NCBI GenBank assembly: GCA_017515125.1
Contig: JAFWHP010000020.1
Location: forward strand, 1 to 30,682
DNA: 30,682 bases
Source of the DNA: Candidatus Saccharimonadota bacterium
GTDB taxonomy: Bacteria; Patescibacteriota; Saccharimonadia; Saccharimonadales; Saccharimonadaceae
Direction: 5' to 3'
The notes under the pieces are model-generated. The model saw only the letters and a program-made list of their open reading frames with translations. It was not told the DNA's origin and made no database searches. Both the position numbers and the translations under genes were made by a program. Below, one piece after another: positions 20,746 through 27,508 of this stretch; position 1 is the first letter of the stretch; each line of letters starts with the position of its first letter.

Positions 20746-21408
20746 ATGGCTGAATATAAACTAACGCTTGAAAAGCGCGAAGTAACAGGAAAGAAATTAA
20801 AGGCTTTAAGAGCTACCGGGATGATTCCATCAGTGGTTTATGGTAAAGATGAGCCGGTAATGTTGTCATCTGAATATGTAGCGACAGAGAAAGTGTTGAA
20901 CGGGGCTGGCTATCATTCGCCAATTGATTTAGATATGGCCGGGAAGAGCCAGCTAGCGATTGTGAAGAATGTGGCGATTGATCCGGTTTCGCGAAAGATA
21001 ATGAATATCGAATTTCAGGCAGTTTCTGAGTCGGCGGTGGTCGAGGCGACTACGCCGGTAGTGATTGTAGGATTTGAAGATTCTGAGGCTTCGAAGATTT
21101 ATCATTTTGCTTTGACTCAGTCGATTGAGGAATTGGATGTTAAGGCGAAGCCCGCCGACCTACCAAAAGAGCTAACAGTAAATGCTGCTGCTTTGAAATC
21201 AGTAGAAGATAAACTGACGGTGGCGGATATCGAGTTGCCGGCTGGAGTAGAACTTGCCGATAAGGAATTGGATTCTGAGCAGGTCGTGGCATCTTTGTAT
21301 GATCCGGCGGCAGAGGCAGAGAAACGTGAAGCTGAAGGCACTACTGAAGCGGTTGATGCAGCAGATGTACCTTCGGACAATGGCTCGAAGCCAGAAGAAA
21401 CAGCCTAA
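20746..21408 (+). CDS. rplY: 50S ribosomal protein L25 (TL5/Ctc type)
   Basis: A 220-aa 5S rRNA-binding protein. The N-terminal L25 domain is clear: LEKREVTGKKLKALRATGMIPSVVYGKDEP, then AIVKNVAIDPVSRKIMNIEFQAV. The C-terminal TL5/Ctc beta domain follows (VVIVGFEDSEASKIYHFALTQSIEELDVKAKPADLPKELTVNAAALK). An acidic low-complexity tail of about 40 residues (EAEKREAEGTTEAVDAADVPSDNGSKPEE) ends the protein, as in many L25 homologues. It reads away from grpE and ends before a stem-loop shared with the convergent aldolase gene. Confidence 0.94.
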   Translation: MAEYKLTLEKREVTGKKLKALRATGMIPSVVYGKDEPVMLSSEYVATEKVLNGAGYHSPIDLDMAGKSQLAIVKNVAIDPVSRKIMNIEFQAVSESAVVEATTPVVIVGFEDSEASKIYHFALTQSIEELDVKAKPADLPKELTVNAAALKSVEDKLTVADIELPAGVELADKELDSEQVVASLYDPAAEAEKREAEGTTEAVDAADVPSDNGSKPEETA

Positions 21409-21460
21409 GAACGTTTTTCTACGTGATTCTGAATGTATGATGGGGGATTTGATGGATTTA

Positions 21461-21487
21461 GATAACTAGGTTTTGCGCCTAGTTATC
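21461..21487. terminator. two-way stem-loop between rplY and the aldolase gene
   Basis: GATAACTAGG (21461-21470) pairs perfectly with CCTAGTTATC (21478-21487), followed by TTGTTTAG. It is placed between two convergent genes and likely ends both transcripts. Confidence 0.75.
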
Positions 21488-21491
21488 TTGT

Positions 21492-23384
21492 TTAGTTGTC
21501 CAGAGCCTTTTGGTTGTCTCGAAGTCTGTCGGCGAAAGCTTGGCGGGCTTTATCATTATTATTGTTGTCGCCTGCCCAGGCGAATAGGGTGGGGTCTTGC
21601 AGAGCGCGAGCAAAGCTAAAGGTAACTGGCCAGGGGAAAGGGCCATTCTTGATGACGGAGGCAAGGTTTTCGGTGGCTTGCTCGGGGGTTTGTCCGCCAG
21701 AGAGAAATACGACTCCAGCAAGGTTTTTGGGGACGTGGGCCTTTAGGACTTCGGCGGTTTGTTTTCCGACTTCTTCGGACGAGGAAGGTGATTCGAAGTT
21801 TTTGCCAGCGATAACCATGTTTACTTTAAGGATGCAAGCGCGGAGGTTAACTCCGATATTATTTAGCTCCTCGAAGAGTTTATCGAGTATTTTGCCGGTA
21901 ATTTCGGCGGATTTTTCGATACTATAGTAACCGTCATAGACAACTTCTGGTTCGACGATAGGGACTATATTGGCATCTTGGCATTTGCGGGCATATTCGG
22001 CGAGTATTTGACAGTTTTTAGTGATTGCCTCATCAGTGGGAGTGAGAAGATTACCGTGTTCGCCAAGGCGGATTTCGAAAGCGGCGCGCCACTTAGCGAA
22101 ACGAAGCCCCATTTCGTAGTACTCTTTGAGCCGTTCCGCTAAGCCATCTAGGCCTTTTGTGATGGTCTCTGGGGAATTTGGTTTCAAGGGGGTTAGACCC
22201 TGGTCGACTTTGATGCCAGGGATAATGCGTTTCCCGGTTAGATAATCGACGAAGTTTTGGCCGTCATCAGCAGTTTGTCGAGCGGTTTCGTCAAATAGGA
22301 TAACACCGCTGACATATTTCTCGAGGCCGTCGGTGGTAAAAAAGAGGTTGCGGTAATTGCGGCGATTATCGTAGGTGTCTGGGATATTTAGTTGGTTAAA
22401 CTTCTTATGTATGCTACCACCGGATTCGTCGGCGGCGAGGATGCCCTTTCGGGGAACTAGGAGACTTTTAGCGATTAACTCTGGGTCATTTACTGAGGGC
22501 TGTTCGGCTGGCAAAGCTTGGAGTTGGTCTTTGCTTAGGGTGGAATTAAGTTTGGAGTTCTCGAGGTTTAAGCGAGCAAGGCGAAGACTTTCTTCGATAG
22601 AGTCGCCAAGCATAAAACTGGCGAGGACGGTGGCAGAAGCGATAGAATAAATCGATAAATGGGTAAAGGTGTTTATACGATTGAGCGAGAGTGGTTCGGA
22701 GATGTTTTGGCAGACGATAGCGTGTTCGGAAAGACGGACGATTTTAGAAGAGTCTGGGCTGATAGAGTCAGGGGCTTTTGTACTTGAGAAGGTTGAGGAG
22801 ATTAGGTTTGACGGAAGCGCGGAAGATTTTTCCGAAAATAGAGGAGATTCCTCCAAGAAGATGAGACTGGCGCTAGGAAGAAGGCGTTTAATGGCGGGGT
22901 CTTTTTGGTCTTTGACGTAAAGGATAAGTTTGGTTTTTCTAGAAATATCTAGATAGGTGAGGATTTTGTTTGCCGTTTCTACAGTTAACGTGGCGGAGCG
23001 GTCGATATATAAATAATCGTAAGCATCAGTGGGGACAGAAAAGGGGGTCTGAGGAAAATCGGTGGGTCCAAAATAACTGACTGCCTCGTCGGCAATGAGA
23101 ATGTAGCGATAGGCAGCAACTGGTTTGGTTTGATGTGGACCATCTGGTTCATAAGAAAAACCTGAGTCGGATATTTCGGCTTCTTGGCCGAATTTAGTGA
23201 GGACTTCGAGAGAAACTGCGGCGCCGCCATAACTAGAATTGCGATTGTGGTAATAGTGTTTTTCGGAGTTAAAGCCGAGGTTTAGCCATTTAATGTTGTT
23301 TCTATCGGTTTCTAGGTTTTCGGTTCTAGTGTCTAGATTAAGATAAACGTCTTTTAGGACGTTGCCCACGATTAAAGTTTTCAT
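21492..23384 (-). CDS. fusion: degenerate PfkB/ribokinase-like domain plus class I fructose-bisphosphate aldolase
   Basis: A 630-aa protein. Residues about 300-630 are a full class I aldolase: LLVPRKGILAADESGGSIHKKF, NRRNYRNLFFTTDGLEKYVSGVILFDET, GLRFAKWRAAFEI, EPEVVYDG, CILKVNMVIAGK with the Schiff-base Lys at about 520, and FLSGGQTPEQATENL. It would split fructose-1,6-bisphosphate; the TIM needed next is encoded at 24450-25220. Residues 1-290 look like a PfkB sugar kinase (start MKTLIVGNVLKDVYLNL, then SSYGGAAVSLEVLTKFGQEAEI). The catalytic GAGD of that family is lost: the matching stretch reads THLSIYSIASATVLASFMLGDSIEESLRLA. The front part is thus probably a binding or regulatory domain. 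A minus-strand TGATATAAT lies 6 nt before the ATG. Confidence 0.88.
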   Translation of the reverse strand: MKTLIVGNVLKDVYLNLDTRTENLETDRNNIKWLNLGFNSEKHYYHNRNSSYGGAAVSLEVLTKFGQEAEISDSGFSYEPDGPHQTKPVAAYRYILIADEAVSYFGPTDFPQTPFSVPTDAYDYLYIDRSATLTVETANKILTYLDISRKTKLILYVKDQKDPAIKRLLPSASLIFLEESPLFSEKSSALPSNLISSTFSSTKAPDSISPDSSKIVRLSEHAIVCQNISEPLSLNRINTFTHLSIYSIASATVLASFMLGDSIEESLRLARLNLENSKLNSTLSKDQLQALPAEQPSVNDPELIAKSLLVPRKGILAADESGGSIHKKFNQLNIPDTYDNRRNYRNLFFTTDGLEKYVSGVILFDETARQTADDGQNFVDYLTGKRIIPGIKVDQGLTPLKPNSPETITKGLDGLAERLKEYYEMGLRFAKWRAAFEIRLGEHGNLLTPTDEAITKNCQILAEYARKCQDANIVPIVEPEVVYDGYYSIEKSAEITGKILDKLFEELNNIGVNLRACILKVNMVIAGKNFESPSSSEEVGKQTAEVLKAHVPKNLAGVVFLSGGQTPEQATENLASVIKNGPFPWPVTFSFARALQDPTLFAWAGDNNNNDKARQAFADRLRDNQKALDN

Positions 23385-23390
23385 GGTTAT

Positions 23391-23396
23391 ATTATA
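23391..23396 (-). promoter_or_regulatory. extended -10, leaderless, aldolase fusion gene
   Basis: Minus-strand TGATATAAT; TATAAT ends 6 nt before the ATG at 23384. Confidence 0.55.
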
Positions 23397-23415
23397 TCAT
23401 AGTTTTGAATATAGT

Positions 23416-23553
23416 GTTGTTGCATAATTTGCAGCATTTCGGGAGCTCCGCAAGGTGGTACAATCAAAGGTTACCACCTTGCTACGCCCCTACGGCGGCA
23501 AAATCATAGATTTTGCCTTGATGTCCCCCAATGCTAGCAAATTGCGCAACAAC
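23416..23553. mobile_element. MITE-like hairpin element, copy 2
   Basis: A 138-bp relative of 3321-3535, with the shared words TTGTTGCATAATT, TTTCGGGAGCTCCGCAA, CCCCTACGGCGGCAAAAT and a matching right end. Arms GCAAGGTGGTA and TACCACCTTGC pair perfectly around a short loop, so this copy lacks the nested hairpin of copy 1. No clear target duplication is seen. Confidence 0.7.
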
Positions 23554-23567
23554 ATTTAGAATTATGG

Positions 23568-23590
23568 TGTTGTTGCATAATTCATGCATT
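23568..23590. repeat. solo end of the MITE-like element
   Basis: GTGTTGTTGCATAATTCATG repeats the left terminus 14 bp after copy 2 and runs up to the stop codon of the HAD gene. It is probably a remnant of a second insertion. Confidence 0.55.
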
Positions 23591-24416
23591 AGAGAATGCC
23601 GAGAATGCCGCGAAGGGCGTAGGCGGTGTCTTCGTGATTACGCACGGTAATGGTATCGATACCCATTTTGACGACAGGATAGTCATTGCCGCCTGGCTCT
23701 GTCATATCGCCGAAGTAGAGAATATCATCTTCGCTAGCGTGGAGTTCTTTCATGAGATGGGTCATACCAAATTCTTTATTCATGCCAGGGGTAATTGCAT
23801 TGATAGAGGTGGTGCCGCCGATTTCGTAATCAAACTCGGGGGCGAGTTCTTTGGCGCGTTTGACGATTTTGGCGCGCTTTTTGCAGTCGGGATCCCAGGC
23901 ATATTTTTCCTTCGTGCCGGCTTTTTGGCCAAGGGCGGAGAAAGTGACTTGACTCAGGCGATTTTCGATAATTTCGTCGCCTTTTTTAAGCTTATCTTCT
24001 TCCCAAAAGCCGAGTTCTTTGGCGGCCTGCTCTAAACTGGTGCTGATTTTGGATACTTGTTCGTCAGTGAGGGGGTAATTGTAAACTTGTTGCCAGTTTT
24101 GCTCGGAATAAGGGGTATTTGGTTTAACTAGGGTTATTTCGACGGGGCCGAATTTCTTGCCAGCAGGGTCATAACGATAGTATTGGGTGCCCTGAGCGAC
24201 AAAAAGGTGTAAATTCATAAGCTCGGCGACTGAAGCTCCGTTTGCTAAGAGAGGGTTTACGATCTGGACTAGGAACTGGTCGAACTTTTGGCCAGAAATA
24301 GGGCAGATATCGAAATGCGTTAGGCATTTAATAAGGAGCTTAGCAATTTCGTCCGGAATGGGCGTTTTTGCTATGTTTAAGGTTTGATCTATATCGAATG
24401 CTAAAACTTTTTTCAT
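23589..24416 (-). CDS. HAD-superfamily phosphatase/phosphomannomutase-like protein
   Basis: A 275-aa HAD enzyme with the nucleophile motif VLAFDIDQTLN (Asp8, Asp10). Other features resemble eukaryote-type phosphomannomutase (PMM): ICPISGQKFDQF near 50, GGTTSINAITPGMNKEFGMTHL near 200, and ILYFGDMTEPGGNDYPVVKMGIDTITVRNHEDT near 235, close to the FGDKT-x-PGGNDHEI of PMM. It may interconvert hexose phosphates or dephosphorylate a sugar phosphate; sequence alone does not decide. A minus-strand extended -10 lies 9 nt before the ATG and abuts the tpiA promoter. Confidence 0.75.
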   Translation of the reverse strand: MKKVLAFDIDQTLNIAKTPIPDEIAKLLIKCLTHFDICPISGQKFDQFLVQIVNPLLANGASVAELMNLHLFVAQGTQYYRYDPAGKKFGPVEITLVKPNTPYSEQNWQQVYNYPLTDEQVSKISTSLEQAAKELGFWEEDKLKKGDEIIENRLSQVTFSALGQKAGTKEKYAWDPDCKKRAKIVKRAKELAPEFDYEIGGTTSINAITPGMNKEFGMTHLMKELHASEDDILYFGDMTEPGGNDYPVVKMGIDTITVRNHEDTAYALRGILGIL

Positions 24417-24425
24417 AATACTTTA

Positions 24426-24443
24426 ATTATATCATGTTATAAT
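24426..24443. promoter_or_regulatory. back-to-back extended -10 elements for HAD and tpiA genes
   Basis: The 18-bp ATTATATCATGTTATAAT contains two extended -10s pointing outward that touch at their TG ends: minus -10 at 24426-24431, plus -10 at 24438-24443. The whole intergenic space is 33 bp. Confidence 0.65.
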
Positions 24444-24449
24444 AGAGAT

Positions 24450-25220
24450 ATGAAAACTTATATTGTGGGCAATTGGAAGCTGAATTTTACGGTCGGTGAG
24501 GCTTCTATATATCTTCATAAATTACTTAAAACTATACCGAAGTATCGTGATACTGAGGTAGTAGTGGCGCCAAGTGCGCTGGCCTTGCAACCATTGTCTT
24601 TGCAGGTGGATAGGCACATCATTAAGCTTTGTGCGCAGAATGGGTTTTATCGGGATTATGGGGCATTTACTGGAGAGATTTCTTTTTCGCAACTTAGGGG
24701 GTTGGTGGATTATGCGATCGTAGGGCATTCCGAGCGACGATATGTTTTGCATGAAGATGATAAGATGATAGCAAAGAAGATGGCGGCGGCGATTCGGAAC
24801 CGGATTACGCCTATACTGTGTATCGGCGAGATTGAAAGTGAGCGAGCGTTCGGGGAAACGAAGGATGTAATTCGGGATCAGCTAATCGGTGGGTTGTCTG
24901 AAGTTTCGGATGATGATTTGTCTAAAGTGATTATAGCTTATGAACCGGTTTGGGCGATTTCTTCGGCAAAGTCGGCGAGATTTGCGACGCCAGACGAAGT
25001 GGCCGAGGTGGTTAAGATAATTCGTGAAACTTTAGAAGAGACTTATGGCAAGAAAGCGGCGGAGGGAGTACCGATTCTGTTCGGCGGGAGCGTTAATCCG
25101 TCGAATGCGGGAGGGTATTTGACTGTGCCAGGGGTAAATGGATTATTGATAGGTGGGGCGAGTTTGATTTTGAATGAGTTTGCTGATATAATAGAGACAG
25201 CTAAAAGAGTAAGAGCATAA
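24450..25220 (+). CDS. tpiA: triosephosphate isomerase
   Basis: A 256-aa glycolytic TIM barrel that interconverts dihydroxyacetone phosphate and glyceraldehyde-3-phosphate, the two products of the aldolase encoded at 21492-23384. All catalytic residues are present: Lys10 in VGNWKLN, His93 in IVGHSERRYVL and Glu165 in IAYEPVWAI. The phosphate-binding end is ILFGGSVNPSNA, then GLLIGGASL. Loop 6, normally WAIGTGKTA, reads WAISSAKSARFAT here, a changed hinge. It starts 6 nt after an extended -10. The next gene begins 3 nt after its stop. Confidence 0.96.
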   Translation: MKTYIVGNWKLNFTVGEASIYLHKLLKTIPKYRDTEVVVAPSALALQPLSLQVDRHIIKLCAQNGFYRDYGAFTGEISFSQLRGLVDYAIVGHSERRYVLHEDDKMIAKKMAAAIRNRITPILCIGEIESERAFGETKDVIRDQLIGGLSEVSDDDLSKVIIAYEPVWAISSAKSARFATPDEVAEVVKIIRETLEETYGKKAAEGVPILFGGSVNPSNAGGYLTVPGVNGLLIGGASLILNEFADIIETAKRVRA

Positions 25221-25223
25221 GGC

Positions 25224-26135
25224 ATGACGAAAAGATATATAGATTTTGCGCCAAAGAAATCGTCTGGCGCAAGGTTAAATGCGGCTAGGCCTGCGGCGAG
25301 TAGTGGTGCGGCGGCTAGGGTTGGTGCTGTGCGTCGGACGACGAGTGCGCGAGATTCTTCGGTGACTGTACGGTTGCCAGATGCAGGGAATGTGTCTGTG
25401 GCTAGGCGTAGTGTTGCCAATGTGCGACCGAGTGGGGCTTTGCGACCGGTAGCATCTAGGCGAGTGGTTAGAAAAACTGTTGTGGCGCAACCGCGAGTAA
25501 AGGTCATGAAGGCTGACAAGCCGGCGATTTCTGGTACTGGGACCTCATTGACTAATAAGTCGCGAGCGAGTGCGGTGCGGCTAGGCGAGATTGAAGATAT
25601 TAAGTTTATCAATACTAATGTGCCAAAGCGAGCCTTGGGTGGGGCTGGTCGGGCGGCATCTGGTGTAGCGAAAGTGGGTACTAGGGGTGTTGCTGGTATG
25701 GTTAATAGGACTAGTACGGCTAGTAGTGCAGGGGCAGTGAAAAGTGCGGTGGGCATGGCGACTAGTGCGAAGTCGAAGAAGATTGGCGCGCGGATAGGGC
25801 TTAGGTCTAAGACAAAGGGAAACTCTACTAGGGCAACTATGGAACAAGAGGCGAAGGTTTCTGGGGTCAATGTGGCTTATAATTTGCCAAGAACTCCGTT
25901 TATCAATCAAGATAAAGTCGCAAAGCGACCGCTTTCGAAGAATATCTATCAGAAGGAAATCGACGCGCTGGCGAAATCGAGTAGTACGGTTGCTGGTGGC
26001 GTGAGTAATAAGGCCGCGGCGATCATCTCGAAGCCAGAAAAAGAGTCGAAGATGGGAGTGATAATTGCGATTATACTCACGATCATATTAGGCGCGGTGG
26101 CGGGGACGGTGGCGTTTTTGTTGTTGCCTAAGTAG
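25224..26135 (+). CDS. highly basic, low-complexity tail-anchored membrane protein
   Basis: A 303-aa protein I cannot assign. Residues 1-245 are rich in Arg, Lys, Ala, Ser and Thr with few hydrophobic runs, so they are probably disordered. Repeating scraps such as SGAAARVGAVRRTTSARDSS and GVAKVGTRGVAGMVNRTS show repeat growth. Residues about 276-300 form one C-terminal transmembrane helix (MGVIIAIILTIILGAVAGTVAFLLL), leaving almost the whole protein in the cytoplasm by the positive-inside rule. The high charge suggests binding to DNA or other polyanions at the membrane; that is inference. It is 3 nt after tpiA, so co-transcribed, and is followed by an intrinsic terminator. Confidence 0.7.
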   Translation: MTKRYIDFAPKKSSGARLNAARPAASSGAAARVGAVRRTTSARDSSVTVRLPDAGNVSVARRSVANVRPSGALRPVASRRVVRKTVVAQPRVKVMKADKPAISGTGTSLTNKSRASAVRLGEIEDIKFINTNVPKRALGGAGRAASGVAKVGTRGVAGMVNRTSTASSAGAVKSAVGMATSAKSKKIGARIGLRSKTKGNSTRATMEQEAKVSGVNVAYNLPRTPFINQDKVAKRPLSKNIYQKEIDALAKSSSTVAGGVSNKAAAIISKPEKESKMGVIIAIILTIILGAVAGTVAFLLLPK

Positions 26136-26183
26136 TTTGGTTGTTTGGCTGGGCGAAAAATGTTGGTTAAATTATTGAAAAAA

Positions 26184-26204
26184 CGAGAGCGTGCTCTCGG
26201 ATTT
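26184..26204 (+). terminator. intrinsic terminator after the basic membrane protein
   Basis: CGAGAGC (26184-26190) pairs with GCTCTCG (26193-26199), then GATTTTATATATTTTA. It ends the tpiA unit. Confidence 0.8.
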
Positions 26205-26221
26205 TATATATTTTATTGGTA

Positions 26222-26306
26222 TTTTATTGGTGCGGGTGAGGGTAGAAAGTCTCCCCTGGCCCCACTCCGATAAAACTAAAAATAAGCATAAATGCTTATT
26301 TTTACT
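26222..26306 (-). repeat. tRNA-Gly 3'-end duplication with structured insert
   Basis: The 24 bp at 26222-26245 are an exact copy of 26307-26330, the 3' end of tRNA-Gly including CCA plus its trailing AATAAAA. On the minus strand the segment following the tRNA is 85 bp long and contains the hairpin AAAATAAGCAT/ATGCTTATTTT with T-run, a likely terminator. It then ends in the second tRNA tail. The layout is the same as after tRNA-Arg and tRNA-Ile, but the insert is shorter and lacks their shared words. Confidence 0.65.
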
Positions 26307-26311
26307 TTTAT

Positions 26312-26386
26312 TGGTGCGGGTGAGGGTAGTCGAAACCCTATCTCAAGTTTGGAAAACTTGCATACTAACCGCTGTACTACACCCGC
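26312..26386 (-). tRNA. tRNA-Gly(UCC)
   Basis: Minus strand, encoded CCA: acceptor GCGGGTG/CACCCGC, anticodon stem CAAGT/ACTTG, loop TTTCCAA with anticodon TCC, T-stem TAGGG/CCCTA with a TTTCGAC loop. It lies 20 nt after tRNA-His on the same strand. Confidence 0.93.
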
Positions 26387-26406
26387 TTAAAAGATAGGAA
26401 ATGTAC

Positions 26407-26484
26407 TGGGGTGGGATATCGGGATCGAACCGACGACCTTCTGGACCACAATCAGACGCTCTAACCATCTGAGCTAATCCCACC
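26407..26484 (-). tRNA. tRNA-His(GUG)
   Basis: Minus strand, encoded CCA. The extra G(-1) faces C73, the identity pair of tRNA-His, over acceptor GTGGGAT/ATCCCAC. The loop TTGTGGT gives anticodon GTG. The anticodon stem TCTGA/CCAGA has one A-C mismatch next to the loop. It is likely co-transcribed with tRNA-Gly. Confidence 0.9.
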
Positions 26485-26561
26485 AGATAAGTATATTATA
26501 TCGCGTTGGAGATATAAATGCAAGGGGAAGGTTGGCTATTCGTGAGGATATGGTTTTAACA

Positions 26562-26590
26562 TTGACATTTTTGGAAAAGTGTGCTATAAT
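26562..26590 (+). promoter_or_regulatory. consensus promoter, unknown gene 26642
   Basis: TTGACA (26562-26567), a 17-bp spacer, then TATAAT (26585-26590) with a TGC extension. The 40 bp from 26551 match 27317-27356 at about 36 positions, so the next gene has nearly the same promoter. Confidence 0.85.
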
Positions 26591-26641
26591 TAAAGGAGTT
26601 ACAGTTGTTTAACATGGTTTTTGACAGAGGAGGGAATGTAT

Positions 26642-27232
26642 ATGTCAAAGGCAAGAAAATTGGAAGGAATCAGTAGCCCGGTTGAGCGGAAGAAGCCGCT
26701 CAACATTGATGCTGAGAAACTGCGGGAACTTGGCGTGCCTGAGGACGTGGCGAAAGCTATCATTGGCGCAGAGCCAGCGACAGCCAGGAGGCTCAGGAAG
26801 GCGCTGGACGGGCTTAGGACTGAGTCTGAGCCGGCTACCAAAGCGGCGAAGAGGGAGGAGGCCCGGAGACGGGCAAGCGACGCTCGGAGACGTGCAACAG
26901 ATGTGGCGGAAACTGTGGTTGAAGTCGAGACTGTTGAAACCGTTGAGGAGCCGGAGGCCACGAAGTCGGCGGCGACTGATAAGCCGAAAACCTATGATGG
27001 TGGCGGCTATAAGCCTGCCGCGTCGGAGGCTGAGACTTCGCAGGTAAACAAGTCGAAGGCCGTCAAGGCCAATACGGCCGCTGATCGTGAGGCGGATGAT
27101 GACGCGATGACGGTTGATGAGGTTGTCGCAGAGGTCGAGAGGCTATTCGACGATTTGAAGGGTGTCATGGTCTGTGTCGTGCAGGCGGTTGACGCGCTTG
27201 AGGAGCGGATACATCGGCTTGAAGAAAGGTAA
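26642..27232 (+). CDS. unknown charged protein
   Basis: About 196 aa from the ATG at 26642, chosen because the RBS GAGGAGGG (26627-26634) is 7 nt before it; the ATG at 26636 is too close. I do not recognise the family. Residues about 22-60 (IDAEKLRELGVPEDVAKAIIGAEPATARRLRKALDGL) form two helices resembling a small helix-hairpin fold. Then come an Arg/Ala-rich helix, a long Glu/Thr/Val-rich disordered middle and a C-terminal coiled coil (VDEVVAEVERLFDDLKGVMVCVVQAVDALEERIHRLEER) suitable for oligomerisation. Codon choice (more CGG, GTC, GAG) looks different from neighbours and similar to the next gene, hinting at shared or foreign origin. Confidence 0.65.
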   Translation: MSKARKLEGISSPVERKKPLNIDAEKLRELGVPEDVAKAIIGAEPATARRLRKALDGLRTESEPATKAAKREEARRRASDARRRATDVAETVVEVETVETVEEPEATKSAATDKPKTYDGGGYKPAASEAETSQVNKSKAVKANTAADREADDDAMTVDEVVAEVERLFDDLKGVMVCVVQAVDALEERIHRLEER

Positions 27233-27253
27233 ATTAATTAACTGTAACTTTTG

Positions 27254-27279
27254 CCCAGCTTTTAGGAGCTGGGTTTTTC
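27254..27279 (+). terminator. intrinsic terminator
   Basis: CCCAGCT (27254-27260) pairs with AGCTGGG (27267-27273), followed by TTTTTCTTGTTTTT. Confidence 0.85.
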
Positions 27280-27327
27280 TTGTTTTTGGGATTTTGCTTG
27301 TGCTTGAAGATAATTATGGTTTAACCA

Positions 27328-27356
27328 TTGACATTTTTGGGTAAGTGTGCTATAAT
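27328..27356 (+). promoter_or_regulatory. consensus promoter of the 683-aa membrane protein gene
   Basis: TTGACA (27328-27333), a 17-bp spacer, then TATAAT (27351-27356), TGC extension. Near copy of the promoter at 26562. Confidence 0.85.
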
Positions 27357-27508
27357 GTAGGTAGTCTGAAATTAGAGGTGTGTTCTAAAAGCAGGACGAC
27401 CATTAACAACCAAATCATCTCAGATTTCAAAAGAAATCTGAAGGCTATCTAATGTCCCCGTATACCGGGGGCAGAGGCCTCCGGAGATAATTTTTAAGGA
27501 GGTCTAGA
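27357..27508 (+). promoter_or_regulatory. 150-nt structured 5' leader with a possible RBS-blocking hairpin
   Basis: Stems: CAGATTT/AAATCTG (27421-27427, 27434-27440); CCCCG/CGGGG (27056-type small stem located at 27456-27460 and 27466-27470); and AGGCCTCC (27475-27482) with GGAGGTCT (27498-27505). The last covers the RBS AAGGAGG with eight pairs, one G:U. The self-complementary CTCCGGAG (27479-27486) could form a competing pairing. This is the longest leader in the window. Confidence 0.5.

Noticed and set aside
25043..25870. 275-aa minus-strand ORF opposite tpiA and the basic protein gene
   Set aside because: Its length results from the codon bias of the + strand genes; it has no motif, and the + strand includes a certain TIM.
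26191..26397. 68-aa ORF over the tRNA-Gly locus
   Set aside because: It covers the tRNA-Gly gene and its duplicated tail; no coding character.
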